The notes under the pieces are model-generated. The model had not been told where the DNA came from. It made no database searches and saw only the letters and a program-made list of their open reading frames with translations. Shown here piece after piece: positions 34,460 through 43,326 of a stretch of 44,108 nucleotides of DNA (position 1 is its first letter; each line of letters begins with the position of its first letter). The position numbers and the translations under genes are program-made. This stretch comes from Pedobacter panaciterrae (GTDB taxonomy: Bacteria; Bacteroidota; Bacteroidia; Sphingobacteriales; Sphingobacteriaceae): the NCBI RefSeq assembly GCF_001636695.1, contig NZ_LGEL01000043.1, positions 1 to 44,108 of the forward strand. Direction: 5' to 3'.

Positions 34460-36340
34460 TTAAGATCTGCGTTTTCTGTCGTTTCCGCCTTCGCGTCTTC
34501 CACTTCCACTTCCGCCTCTGTCTTCACGGCTTCTTCCAGAGAAATCTCTGAAACCACCACTACCACCGGTGCTGTTTCCGCCTTCACGTCTTCCGCCGCC
34601 GCCGCCACCGTAACTTCTTCTTTCTCCGCCTTCGCGTCTTCCACCGCCATAGCTTCCGCCTTCACGTCTTCCACCACCTGAACCACCACGACTACGACCA
34701 CCGCCATCACTATCAGCAGTTTTTTCGATCCTTACACCACGGTTGTTAAATTCAACTCCTTTAAAGTTGTTGAATAAAGATTCAACGGTTGCATTTTCAA
34801 CTTCGAAGAATGAATAAACACCTTTTAAGTCGATTTTACCAATGCTTTTTCCGCTAATCTTACCATTGTTGCATACAAAAGATAATAAATCACCTCTTGT
34901 GAAATCATCAACAGAACCCAGGTTTATAAATAAACGGGTGTAGCCTTCACTACCTCTGTGGCTTCTTTCTCCACGTTCACCGCGTTCGCCACGTTCACCT
35001 CTGTCATCAGCAGATGAGTTAAGATCAGGTGCATTTTTGTAATACTCTAAAAAGCGGTTAAACTCTAAAGATGCAAAACGTTTAATTACCTCATCCTTGC
35101 TTAGTTCAGCAAACTCATCCATAATACGAGGCATATATTGCTCGATTTGGTTTTCGTTAACTTCAACATTGTGAACCTTGTGTACTAAAGCAAATAATTG
35201 TTTTTCGCAAACATCAAAACCCGTTGGTAGTTCAGCTTTAGTAAACTGTTTACCTATGATTCTTTCAATTTGACGGATTTTACCAATTTCTTTAGAGTTA
35301 ACGATACAGATTGAAACACCTGTTTTACCGGCACGACCAGTACGGCCACTACGGTGAGTGTAACTTTCAATTTCGTCAGGTAAAGAATAATTGATTACGT
35401 GAGTAACGTTATTTACGTCAATACCACGTGCAGCAACGTCAGTAGCAATAAGCAACTGCATGTTACGATCACGGAAACGCTGCATAACTTTATCACGTTG
35501 TTGCTGAGAAAGATCTCCATGCAATGCATCAGCATTGTAACCGTCTTTAATTAAGTGTTCAGCAACATCTTGAGTATCCAGTTTGGTTTTGCAGAAAACT
35601 ACCGCAAAAATTTCAGGATTAAAATCTACAATACGTTTTAAAGCAGCGTATTTATCTCTTGCACGAACAATATAGTATTCGTGTTCAATGTTTACGTTAC
35701 CTGTGTTTTTTGTTCCCATGGTTAGCTCAACCGGCTGATCCATGTAATTTTTAGCTATCCTTCTAACCTCTGGAGGCATAGTTGCAGAGAATAACCATGT
35801 TTTTTTGTCGTCAGGAGTTGTTGACAAGATGTCGTTGATGTCTTCCTGGAAGCCCATGTTTAACATTTCATCAGCTTCATCTAAAACTACAAATTTCACG
35901 TTAGTGAAGTCTATAGCCTTACGGCCAATAATGTCCAACATACGGCCGGGTGTAGCCACTACAATTTGTACACCGTTTCTAATTTCACGCAACTGTTGCA
36001 TAATGTTTGCGCCACCGTAAACGGCAACTACATTTGCACCAGAGATGTTTTTTGAGAAATTCTTGATGTCGCTGGTAATCTGCAAGCAAAGCTCTCTTGT
36101 AGGGCATAAAATCAATGCCTGAGGCTTATTGCTTTTAAAGTCTATCAATTCTAACAGCGGCAAACCAAATGCGGCTGTTTTTCCTGTTCCTGTTTGGGCC
36201 AAACCAACAAAATCGTTATTGCCCTCTAACAGCACAGGAATACTTTGTTCCTGAATAGGTGTTGGATTTTCGAAACCTAAATCCTTTACAGCATTAACAA
36301 CGTCATCACTTATCCCCAATTTACTAAATGGGTTTATCAT
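34460..36340 (-). CDS. DEAD-box RNA helicase with DbpA-type domain and RGG tail
   Basis: A 626-residue ATP-dependent RNA helicase of the DeaD/CsdA kind, involved in ribosome assembly and RNA turnover, often cold-induced. Q-motif PTPIQ (27-31), motif I AQTGTGKT (48-55), DEAD (154-157), SAT (185-187) and HRSGRTGRAG (329-338) are intact. A GER repeat (448-459) leads to a DbpA RNA-binding domain (about 467-540), then a glycine/arginine tail. In that tail an 18-base repeat (four copies, 34484-34672) encodes GRREGG. The ATG at 36340 is chosen; the upstream in-frame TTG falls in a TACCTTTG box. Confidence 0.94.
   Translation of the reverse strand: MINPFSKLGISDDVVNAVKDLGFENPTPIQEQSIPVLLEGNNDFVGLAQTGTGKTAAFGLPLLELIDFKSNKPQALILCPTRELCLQITSDIKNFSKNISGANVVAVYGGANIMQQLREIRNGVQIVVATPGRMLDIIGRKAIDFTNVKFVVLDEADEMLNMGFQEDINDILSTTPDDKKTWLFSATMPPEVRRIAKNYMDQPVELTMGTKNTGNVNIEHEYYIVRARDKYAALKRIVDFNPEIFAVVFCKTKLDTQDVAEHLIKDGYNADALHGDLSQQQRDKVMQRFRDRNMQLLIATDVAARGIDVNNVTHVINYSLPDEIESYTHRSGRTGRAGKTGVSICIVNSKEIGKIRQIERIIGKQFTKAELPTGFDVCEKQLFALVHKVHNVEVNENQIEQYMPRIMDEFAELSKDEVIKRFASLEFNRFLEYYKNAPDLNSSADDRGERGERGERGERSHRGSEGYTRLFINLGSVDDFTRGDLLSFVCNNGKISGKSIGKIDLKGVYSFFEVENATVESLFNNFKGVEFNNRGVRIEKTADSDGGGRSRGGSGGGRREGGSYGGGRREGGERRSYGGGGGGRREGGNSTGGSGGFRDFSGRSREDRGGSGSGRREGGNDRKRRS
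34484..34672 (-). repeat. 18-base repeats encoding GRREGG in the helicase tail
   Basis: TCCGCCTTCrCGTCTTCC (plus-strand reading) occurs at 34484-34501, 34577-34594, 34625-34642 and 34655-34672, differing at one base. On the minus strand each encodes GRREGG. Repeats this similar at the DNA level can gain or lose copies by slippage, so tail length may vary between strains. Confidence 0.75.
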
Positions 36341-36361
36341 GTATAATAATTTATTAAGCCG

Positions 36362-36369
36362 CAAAGGTA
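36362..36369 (-). promoter_or_regulatory. -7 promoter box of the helicase gene
   Basis: Minus-strand TACCTTTG matches TAnnTTTG, 21 bases before the ATG at 36340. No TTG element at the -33 position was seen. Confidence 0.45.
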
Positions 36370-36424
36370 AGCTTAATATTTGGTATTTTACGGATACGTA
36401 ACTAAATAAAAATGAGCTAATTAA

Positions 36425-36889
36425 TTATCTTAGTCTGTCGGCTGACCTTAATAATTGCTCATCTTTTCGGATTCCGCGTATTGAAAGCAGGCAAAATATT
36501 ATTGCCAGGACAAATAATGAAGAGCCAAAATGAATAGATGAGCCGCTGATTCCTCCGGGGAATAATGAAGCGTTTAAAGCGGATAAAATCGCTGTAACGA
36601 TGATTAATACGATATTGATCATGATCAATCTCTTTTGCATAGCGCGATTTCTAAACTGAAAAATACAAATCAGACACACTAATACTGCAATTCCATTTAT
36701 AATCATAGCGGCAATGGGAGTGACTGCAGTAGCAGTACCATCTGCCTCTTTAACTGATTGGTGATGGCCATCTATATATAGAAGATATTCTGTGTTATTT
36801 ACACTTTTAGTTATTAAAGGAATAAAAAACAGACAGATTAAGGTAAGTGCGGCCAAAAGCAGCCATATAGATTGTATGCGTTGTATCAT
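36425..36889 (-). CDS. DUF4293 family membrane protein
   Basis: A 154-residue inner-membrane protein with four hydrophobic helices (about 7-26, 58-81, 89-106, 121-140). MIQRIQSIWLLLAAL at the start, the loop with NTEYLLY, and the helix-3 entry QFRNRAMQKRLIMINI are typical of the Bacteroidetes DUF4293 family. The C-terminus is charged (RGIRKDEQLLRSADRLR). Role unknown. It has a good promoter (36909-36938) that backs onto that of truA. The RNA helicase gene follows 84 bases downstream with its own -7 box. Confidence 0.82.
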   Translation of the reverse strand: MIQRIQSIWLLLAALTLICLFFIPLITKSVNNTEYLLYIDGHHQSVKEADGTATAVTPIAAMIINGIAVLVCLICIFQFRNRAMQKRLIMINIVLIIVTAILSALNASLFPGGISGSSIHFGSSLFVLAIIFCLLSIRGIRKDEQLLRSADRLR

Positions 36890-36908
36890 ATCAGTTCAAT
36901 AATTTCAA

Positions 36909-36938
36909 CAAATATATTAAAAGGCAAATAGTAACCAA
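36909..36938 (-). promoter_or_regulatory. Bacteroidetes-type promoter of the DUF4293 gene
   Basis: Minus-strand TTG (36938-36936), 19 bases, TATATTTG (36916-36909). The ATG is 19 bases downstream. Confidence 0.75.
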
Positions 36939-36959
36939 TCCGATATCCGATTAAAAAGA

Positions 36960-36967
36960 TAATTTTG
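36960..36967 (+). promoter_or_regulatory. -7 promoter box of truA
   Basis: TAATTTTG matches TAnnTTTG, ending 11 bases before the ATG at 36979. The expected -33 position overlaps the -33 region of the divergent DUF4293 promoter but contains no TTG on this strand. Confidence 0.5.
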
Positions 36968-36978
36968 TACAATTGAAT

Positions 36979-37743
36979 ATGCAACGGTATTTTATTGAAT
37001 TGTCGTACAACGGCACAACCTATCATGGCTGGCAGATACAGCCTAATGCCGTTACGGTACAGGAGTGCCTGGATAAAGCCCTGTCTATATATTTTAGGCA
37101 GTCTGTAGTTACTCTTGGCTGTGGACGAACAGACGCTGGTGTGCATGCCACACAATTTTATGCGCACTTTGATATTGAGAGCGAAATCGAAGCGCAAAGC
37201 ATTAAGCCGTTAGATCTTGGCCGTTCAGTTGTAGGTGTAAATTCTTTACTGCCATATCAAATATCGGTAAAACGTATTTTTAAAGTTGAGAATACTGCCC
37301 ACGCGCGCTTTGATGCAACTGAAAGAGCTTATCATTATCACATACATTTTCATAAAGATCCATTTAAGTTAGATAGGTCATGGCTTCATAAAGGAGAACT
37401 CGATGTTGAGGCAATGAACGAGGCTGCCGGAATTTTGTTGAAACATACGGATTTTTCTTGTTTCAGTAAATCTAATACCCAAACTTTTACTAATAATTGT
37501 AAAATAGTAGAAGCTCATTTTCAAATAAAGGATGAGGCTTTATTGTTTAAAATCAGGGCAGATCGTTTTTTACGTAATATGGTTCGTGCGATTGTTGGTA
37601 CTCTGGTTCGGGTTGGAAAAAATGAAATTGACCTGAAGCAGTTTAAAGAAATTATAGAAAGTAAGAACAGAAGTAATGCGGGACAATCAGTGCCTGCATG
37701 TGGATTGTATCTGGTAAACGTAATCTATCCCTTTGTAAAATAA
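36979..37743 (+). CDS. truA: tRNA pseudouridine(38-40) synthase
   Basis: A 254-residue enzyme that converts uridines 38-40 in the tRNA anticodon arm to pseudouridine. The catalytic aspartate is D52 in GCGRTDAGVHA. FIELSYNGTTYHGWQ (5-19) and RADRFLRNMVRAIVGTLVRVG near the end complete the family signature. The start is the ATG at 36979; an upstream TTG (36973) gives two extra residues without support. The ABC exporter gene starts 3 bases after its stop, so they are co-transcribed. Confidence 0.94.
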   Translation: MQRYFIELSYNGTTYHGWQIQPNAVTVQECLDKALSIYFRQSVVTLGCGRTDAGVHATQFYAHFDIESEIEAQSIKPLDLGRSVVGVNSLLPYQISVKRIFKVENTAHARFDATERAYHYHIHFHKDPFKLDRSWLHKGELDVEAMNEAAGILLKHTDFSCFSKSNTQTFTNNCKIVEAHFQIKDEALLFKIRADRFLRNMVRAIVGTLVRVGKNEIDLKQFKEIIESKNRSNAGQSVPACGLYLVNVIYPFVK

Positions 37744-37746
37744 CAT

Positions 37747-39519
37747 ATGTCTAAAATAACCGGTGACGTAATTAATGTAGGATTGTTGAAAAGGGTTTTT
37801 CAATATGTAAAACCGTATCAACGCATTTTTATAATTTCGGTAATCCTTACAATACTTCTAGCCCTTCTTGCACCCTTAAGACCAATTCTTATCGGATACA
37901 CCCTGGATCATCATATTATTACCGGAGATTATGGCGGGTTATTAAACATGACTATATTAATGCTTATCCTGCTTGTTGTTCAAACTGGGGTCCAGTATAG
38001 TCACACTTTACTAACCAATACTCTGGGCCAGTCAGCAATTCGTGATTTAAGAATAAATGTGTTTAATCATATCACAAAATTGCGATTGAAATATTTTGAC
38101 AATACACCAATTGGACAATTGATTACACGTACTGTTTCCGATCTGGAGACCATTGCTGAGATTTTTTCGGAAGGCCTAATTGTAATTATTGGGGATATTT
38201 TAATGGTTATTGTGATTATAGGTGTGATGATCTATGAAGATTGGGCCTTAACACTCGTGGTATTACTACCTATGCCTTTACTTATCATTGCCACATCAAT
38301 TTTTCAAAAGGCAATCAAATCTGCCTTTCAGGAAATCAGAACTGAAGTGTCCAATTTGAATACCTATTTGCAGGAGCATATTACCGGGGTTTCAATCATT
38401 CAATATTTTGCCAGAGAGAAGCAGGAGTATAATAAGTTTTTAAAAATTAATGGTCGTTATCGCGACGCTAATATCCGCTCTAACTGGTATTATTCTATAT
38501 TTTTTCCGGTAGTAGAGATTATTTCTGCAATGTCTCTAGGATTATTGGTATGGTATGGAGCCAGAACAATACTTAGTAATCCAGCAATTAAGCCCGGTAT
38601 TATCACTGAGTTCATTATGTATATTGGTATGCTTTTCAGACCAATTCGTGAGCTTGCAGATAAGTTCAATACCCTGCAAATGGGTATGGTTGGTGCAGAG
38701 CGTGTATTTAAAGTTTTAGATACTAATGAAGTTACCGAGAATAAAGGGACTTATGCACCCGAAATTATGAAGGGTAATATTTCATTTGAAAAAGTTTGGT
38801 TTGCTTATAATGATGAAAATTATGTACTGAAAGATATATCATTTGAGGTTGAAGCTGGTAAGACAATTGCTCTTGTAGGAGCTACCGGTGCCGGAAAATC
38901 CTCAACAATAAACATCTTAAACCGCTTTTACGAAATTCAAAAGGGAGAAATTAAGGTTGATGGGGTCAGTATACAGGACTACGAATTAAGCTATTTAAGA
39001 AGCAAAATTGCAACTGTATTACAAGATGTTTTTCTCTTTTCGGATACCATTTTTAACAACATAACACTCAATAATGATGCGATAACAATGGAAGAAGTTG
39101 TTGATGCAGCAAAAAAGGTTGGTGCCCATGATTTTATTGAACGATTGCCAGGAGGCTATCAGTATAATGTAATGGAGCGAGGCGCAACATTATCTGCCGG
39201 ACAGGCTCAGCTGATCTCTTTTATAAGAGCACTTGTTTATAATCCAGCTATTCTTGTACTTGATGAAGCAACATCTTCTGTAGATACAGAAACCGAAATG
39301 CTTATTCAACGCGCCATAGAGAACTTAATGAATGGGCGTACCTCTATCGTAATTGCACACCGTTTGTCAACTATACAGAAGGCAGATAAAATTCTTGTAT
39401 TGGAAAAGGGAGAGATTAAGGAAATGGGAACACATCAGCAATTACTTAAGCTTGATGGATACTACAAGAAATTGTACGATCTGCAGTTTAACTCTACGGG
39501 CATTTCAACTTCAGTTTAA
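37747..39519 (+). CDS. ABC exporter half-transporter (MsbA/MdlB type)
   Basis: A 590-residue half-transporter: a six-helix type-I exporter domain (about 25-325) fused to an ATPase domain (345-580), working as a dimer in the inner membrane. Walker A GATGAGKSS (378-386), signature LSAGQ (482-486, the common LSGGQ with one change), Walker B ILVLDE (502-507) and switch H538 in IAHRLS are present. Resemblance is to lipid or drug exporters of the MdlB/YheH kind, and substrate cannot be fixed. A second half-gene is not adjacent, so a homodimer is likely. It follows truA directly. Confidence 0.9.
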   Translation: MSKITGDVINVGLLKRVFQYVKPYQRIFIISVILTILLALLAPLRPILIGYTLDHHIITGDYGGLLNMTILMLILLVVQTGVQYSHTLLTNTLGQSAIRDLRINVFNHITKLRLKYFDNTPIGQLITRTVSDLETIAEIFSEGLIVIIGDILMVIVIIGVMIYEDWALTLVVLLPMPLLIIATSIFQKAIKSAFQEIRTEVSNLNTYLQEHITGVSIIQYFAREKQEYNKFLKINGRYRDANIRSNWYYSIFFPVVEIISAMSLGLLVWYGARTILSNPAIKPGIITEFIMYIGMLFRPIRELADKFNTLQMGMVGAERVFKVLDTNEVTENKGTYAPEIMKGNISFEKVWFAYNDENYVLKDISFEVEAGKTIALVGATGAGKSSTINILNRFYEIQKGEIKVDGVSIQDYELSYLRSKIATVLQDVFLFSDTIFNNITLNNDAITMEEVVDAAKKVGAHDFIERLPGGYQYNVMERGATLSAGQAQLISFIRALVYNPAILVLDEATSSVDTETEMLIQRAIENLMNGRTSIVIAHRLSTIQKADKILVLEKGEIKEMGTHQQLLKLDGYYKKLYDLQFNSTGISTSV

Positions 39520-39541
39520 AATAAAAGAAAGCCGCTACTTA

Positions 39542-39572
39542 TTTGTATCAAGTCTAAATAAGTATATATTTG
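39542..39572 (+). promoter_or_regulatory. Bacteroidetes-type promoter of the TonB receptor gene
   Basis: TTTG (39542-39545), 19 bases, TATATTTG (39565-39572): an exact match to the -33/-7 consensus. The ATG at 39591 is 18 bases downstream. The in-frame TTG at 39570 belongs to the -7 box. No clear Fur box was seen. Confidence 0.85.
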
Positions 39573-39590
39573 CCCCGCAAAATATATACT

Positions 39591-41945
39591 ATGAAACTCA
39601 AAAACCTACAAACGCTCATATTCATTGTGGTTTTATTTATTCCCTTTAGCATGTTGGCTCAAACCAATAAAGGAATTATACGTGGAATTGTAAGAGATTC
39701 GTTAGACCAAAAAATCGCATTTTCAAATATTCTCATAAGAAAACTAAATATAAAGACAACATCAGATAAGAATGGTAAATTCACATTAACAGGAATTCCA
39801 GCTGGTACTCATTTTATCAGTGTTTCTATAACGGGTTTTGAAAAACAGCAAAAGGAAGTTACAGTTTCGACTAATGACACCACCCACATAGAATTTGTTA
39901 TGAAAGATCAGAATGCAGAATTATCAGAAGTGATAGTTTCTGCAAGCAGAAGGGCAGAATCCTTAGCTCAAACACCTTCCTCGGTTACCATACTTACAGC
40001 AAAAGATATAACTACTCAGTCAGTCATTAGTCCTAATCTGGCAAATATTCTTTCTTACAGCGTTCCGGGATTAGGTAGTTCAACCAATCAGACTGGTAAC
40101 TCTGGTCAAACTCTGCGTGGTAGAAATGTACTGGTACTTATAGATGGAATACCTCAGTCTACCCCTCTACGATCTGGTGGAAGAGATATTCGAAGTATCG
40201 ACCCCTCTGTTATAGAACGTGTGGAGGTTATTAAAGGGGCTACAGCTATTTATGGAAATGGTGCGGAGGGCGGATTGATCAATTATATTACGAAGAAAGC
40301 AAATGCAAGCAAGCAGTTTGGTGGCTATTCTCAGATCGGTATAACGGGCAATTTTGAAGGTGACAGTACAATCGGTTATCGTGCAACACAGCAATTATAT
40401 GGCAGGGTCAAAAAGTTTGATTATTTAGTTAGTGGTACATATGAGAAGACAGGTGTATATCGTGATGGCAAGGGGCAGGTTATTTCACCTGAGTATGGTT
40501 TAGGAGAAACAAAATCATATAATGGTTTTGTAAAGGTAGGTTATGATATTTCGGCTAAACAGAGATTAGAGTGGATGTACAATTATTACAGCTCCCGACA
40601 GGATTCTCGTTATGTACTTAAAGAAGGTGTTTATGGTAGCTCTCCCGCTATTGGTGTTTGGGGAACAAGGGTAGGGGTTGACGAAGGGACACGATTTAAT
40701 CATAACTCAAATCTTCAGTATACCAATCAAAAAATATTAGGGAATACTGATCTTACCGCAAACTTGTATTATCAGGACTTTTATACCATTTATTCAAATT
40801 CTACATCTTTCTATGAAGGTGGGCAGTCGGCAATTACATCAACAAAAAAAGGAGCCCGTTTGAATTTGAATACTCCTTTCAAAGTTTCAAATGATGTTTT
40901 AATGCAAGCAAATTATGGCTTGGATTTAATGAATGATAAAACTGCGCAAAATCTTGTTGATGGAAGAGCCTGGGTGCCAAAAATGAACATGGTAAACTTT
41001 GCTCCGTACCTTCAGGCTACCGCTAATTTATTTACAGATCTTACTATTAAGGCGGGTTTAGGAGCTGAAAACATTAATATTGATGTAGATGATTTTAATA
41101 CATTGGCAACAGGTGCGAATGGTGCAGGCAGTATTCTTGTAAAAGGGGGAACTTTAAATTATAACGCTTTTGTATTTAATGCCGGAGCAAGATATTCAGC
41201 CTTTAAGCTATTCAATCCATTTGTTAGTTATTCTCAATCATTTTCTGTGTTTGAATTAGGAAGGGTCCTTAGATCAGCAGAAAGTAATACATTGTCTCAG
41301 CTTGAGACCAAACCTATTATAGTAAATAACTACGAAGCTGGTTTTAGCAGCACCCTTGGTAAGTTAAATTTAAGTGCAGCTTATTATTATAGTACTTCTA
41401 AATTAGGCGCTAATTTACTTGAAGTGAACGGTAAATATATATCTCAAAGAATTCCGGAACGTGTTTATGGATATGAAATTCAGATAGACTACGCTGTGTT
41501 AGAAGATTTAACGGTAGGTGGTAATTATGCTAAGGTTGAAGGAAAAGGGGATGTTGATAATGATGGGAAGTTTAATGGCCCTACAGATGTATATCTTAAC
41601 ACAACCCGAATTCCTCCTTCAAAAACTACGGCTTATTTGAAATTTACCGGTGTTAAAAATCTTAGTTTCGATTTAAATTGGATGCGCATAGGTAATAGAG
41701 ATCGTTTTAAACCTAGTCCAAAAAATGGCAAATATTTAATCGGTGAAGGACCTGTAAAGGCATTTGATTTGTTTAATCTTGCAACCTCGTATCAGGTAAC
41801 TAAACCATTGAGGGTAAGTCTTGGTATAGAGAATCTTTTAAATAAAGCTTATTATCCTAGTATATCTCAGTTTTATGGAAGTAATGTAAATTATACCCGT
41901 GGAAATGGCCGTAGGTTTAATCTTGCGCTTGGTTACGCCTTTTGA
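39591..41945 (+). CDS. TonB-dependent outer-membrane receptor, siderophore type
   Basis: A 784-residue outer-membrane receptor. Signal peptide (about 1-24, MLAQ), a CarboxypepD_reg-like domain (about 28-115), a TonB-box-like SEVIVSA at about 111-118, a plug (about 120-235, with RGRNVLVLIDGIPQ and VERVEVIKGATAIYG), and a 22-strand barrel ending RRFNLALGYAF. It transports a ligand inward powered by TonB. The next gene encodes a PepSY membrane protein, the usual partner in ferric-siderophore reduction, so a siderophore is the likely cargo. The length fits FpvA/FhuE-like receptors rather than the roughly 1000-residue SusC group. Confidence 0.92.
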   Translation: MKLKNLQTLIFIVVLFIPFSMLAQTNKGIIRGIVRDSLDQKIAFSNILIRKLNIKTTSDKNGKFTLTGIPAGTHFISVSITGFEKQQKEVTVSTNDTTHIEFVMKDQNAELSEVIVSASRRAESLAQTPSSVTILTAKDITTQSVISPNLANILSYSVPGLGSSTNQTGNSGQTLRGRNVLVLIDGIPQSTPLRSGGRDIRSIDPSVIERVEVIKGATAIYGNGAEGGLINYITKKANASKQFGGYSQIGITGNFEGDSTIGYRATQQLYGRVKKFDYLVSGTYEKTGVYRDGKGQVISPEYGLGETKSYNGFVKVGYDISAKQRLEWMYNYYSSRQDSRYVLKEGVYGSSPAIGVWGTRVGVDEGTRFNHNSNLQYTNQKILGNTDLTANLYYQDFYTIYSNSTSFYEGGQSAITSTKKGARLNLNTPFKVSNDVLMQANYGLDLMNDKTAQNLVDGRAWVPKMNMVNFAPYLQATANLFTDLTIKAGLGAENINIDVDDFNTLATGANGAGSILVKGGTLNYNAFVFNAGARYSAFKLFNPFVSYSQSFSVFELGRVLRSAESNTLSQLETKPIIVNNYEAGFSSTLGKLNLSAAYYYSTSKLGANLLEVNGKYISQRIPERVYGYEIQIDYAVLEDLTVGGNYAKVEGKGDVDNDGKFNGPTDVYLNTTRIPPSKTTAYLKFTGVKNLSFDLNWMRIGNRDRFKPSPKNGKYLIGEGPVKAFDLFNLATSYQVTKPLRVSLGIENLLNKAYYPSISQFYGSNVNYTRGNGRRFNLALGYAF

Positions 41946-41950
41946 TAATA

Positions 41951-43024
41951 ATGACCAAAAGATTTAAAAAAACAATAAGACAAATACATTTATGGCTGGG
42001 CTTAGGTTCCGGCCTTATTGTGTTTATAGTGAGTATTACAGGTTGTCTGTATGTTTTTGAAGAAGAAATAAGGGATAATACTCAACAAGCCGAACTGTAT
42101 GTTCCTGTTCAGCAAAGACCTTTTATTGGTCTAGAAAATATCATCAGGAATTTTGAAACCATAGCTGCCGGGGAAAAGATAACAATCATCAGGATCACCG
42201 AAAGTGAGCCAAACGCCACAGTGCAAATCTCCTCTAAAAAAAAGAAGATTTACTTCTTCAATCCTTATGACGGTAGACTGGTAAAGAAAGGTGGGGTAGA
42301 CTGGTTAAGCACCGTGTTAGAAATTCACACCTCACTGCTGTGGGGTGAGACAGGTAAGTTTATTCAGCGTTGGGCAGTAGTAATATTTGTTATTATGTTA
42401 ATCACAGGACTAGTATTGTGGTTTCCAAATCAAATGAGGCTTCTTAGGCAATCTCTTAAGATTAAATGGAAGGGATCTTTTAAACGTGTGAACTATGATC
42501 TTCATAATGTATTAGGTTTTTATGCATCTGGCATTCTGATTGTTATCTCACTGTCTGGTTTATATTTCGCATTTAAGGAAGTTAAAACGGTGGCAAGTTT
42601 TTTCACGGGAACTAAATTAACAGACGGGAAAAAACAATTTACAGGTAAATCCAATTATAGTGAGCTTGTCTCTGTGCGATATGATAGCTTATATAAAACT
42701 ACCTTAAATAAATATCCGTGCGCAAGTTCTACCAGTTTTTCAATCAGAAAAAATGGGGAGCTGCGTTTAAGGATGATATATCCTTATAAATGGGCACGTA
42801 ATCAGAATACTTTTTATTTTAATGAAGCAACCGGACAACTATTAAGAGCTAAGCTCTATAAAGATTTTAATGGCGCAGATTTTATTGAGGCTACCAACTA
42901 CGATCTTCATACAGGTCAACTGTTTGGGTTATTTGGCAAAATAGTGGCATGTGTTGCCAGCTTAATCTCTGCAAGTCTTCCTATTACAGGTGTGATCATC
43001 TGGTTAAAGAGAAAAAAATCATGA
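41951..43024 (+). CDS. PepSY-associated membrane protein, putative ferric-siderophore reductase
   Basis: A 357-residue inner-membrane protein with four main helices: near the N-terminus (RQIHLWLGLGSGLIVFIVSITG), two central (RWAVVIFVIMLITGLVLWF and LHNVLGFYASGILIVISLSGLYF) and at the end (LFGKIVACVASLISASLPITGVIIWL). Conserved histidines at helix edges (RQIH, LEIH, YDLH, YDLH) are candidates for haem or metal binding, as in FoxB/PiuB-like proteins that reduce iron released from siderophores. The ATG is 5 bases past the receptor stop; an in-frame TTG at 41942 overlaps it. Co-transcribed with the receptor. Confidence 0.88.
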   Translation: MTKRFKKTIRQIHLWLGLGSGLIVFIVSITGCLYVFEEEIRDNTQQAELYVPVQQRPFIGLENIIRNFETIAAGEKITIIRITESEPNATVQISSKKKKIYFFNPYDGRLVKKGGVDWLSTVLEIHTSLLWGETGKFIQRWAVVIFVIMLITGLVLWFPNQMRLLRQSLKIKWKGSFKRVNYDLHNVLGFYASGILIVISLSGLYFAFKEVKTVASFFTGTKLTDGKKQFTGKSNYSELVSVRYDSLYKTTLNKYPCASSTSFSIRKNGELRLRMIYPYKWARNQNTFYFNEATGQLLRAKLYKDFNGADFIEATNYDLHTGQLFGLFGKIVACVASLISASLPITGVIIWLKRKKS

Positions 43025-43326
43025 TTCTCCTCATCCTCAGATTTTTGAAGGGAAAAATCTGCATGTCTTCGAAGAACAAGAATTTTTTCTGGAAAATAGT
43101 TATGCAAGATGCCTACAGACAACTAGACATCAAAAATGGAGTATCATAATCGGTTGCAAAAATATTAAATGCGCACGGCATTTAACAGTATAATTATATT
43201 ATCTTCCAGCTTAAATAGATATTAAGTCGACGGTGGGTTTTCCAGAAAAATCAGTTTCTCAGAAAAGGCTTAGGAAATTTTGTCCCTTTTTCAGGGGCAA
43301 AAGATTCCAGACTTTGAAGAGAATGC
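43025..43326. other. 302-base gap; one doubtful short frame and a hairpin
   Basis: Between the PepSY and FrnE-like genes the plus strand has a 42-codon frame (43021-43149) whose ATG overlaps the PepSY stop (ATGA), but it has no recognisable features and no ribosome-binding site, so I do not call it a gene. A hairpin lies at 43278-43302. The rest shows no promoter, repeat or RNA gene that I can support. Confidence 0.4.
43278..43302 (-). terminator. Weak hairpin terminator after the FrnE-like gene
   Basis: TTTTGTCCC (43278-43286) pairs with GGGGCAAAA (43294-43302), 9 pairs with one G-T. On the minus strand it is 24 bases past the stop and is followed by TTT only, so activity is uncertain. Confidence 0.4.

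Noticed and set aside
34369-34710. 113-residue minus-strand frame rich in V, A and E
   Set aside because: It overlaps the helicase RGG tail and the terminator in another frame; its composition comes from the GGN/CGN repeats of the helicase tail.
43021-43149. 42-codon frame overlapping the PepSY stop (ATGA)
   Set aside because: No signal, motif or ribosome-binding site, and no similarity that I recognise; a chance frame is more likely, so it is only mentioned in the gap description.
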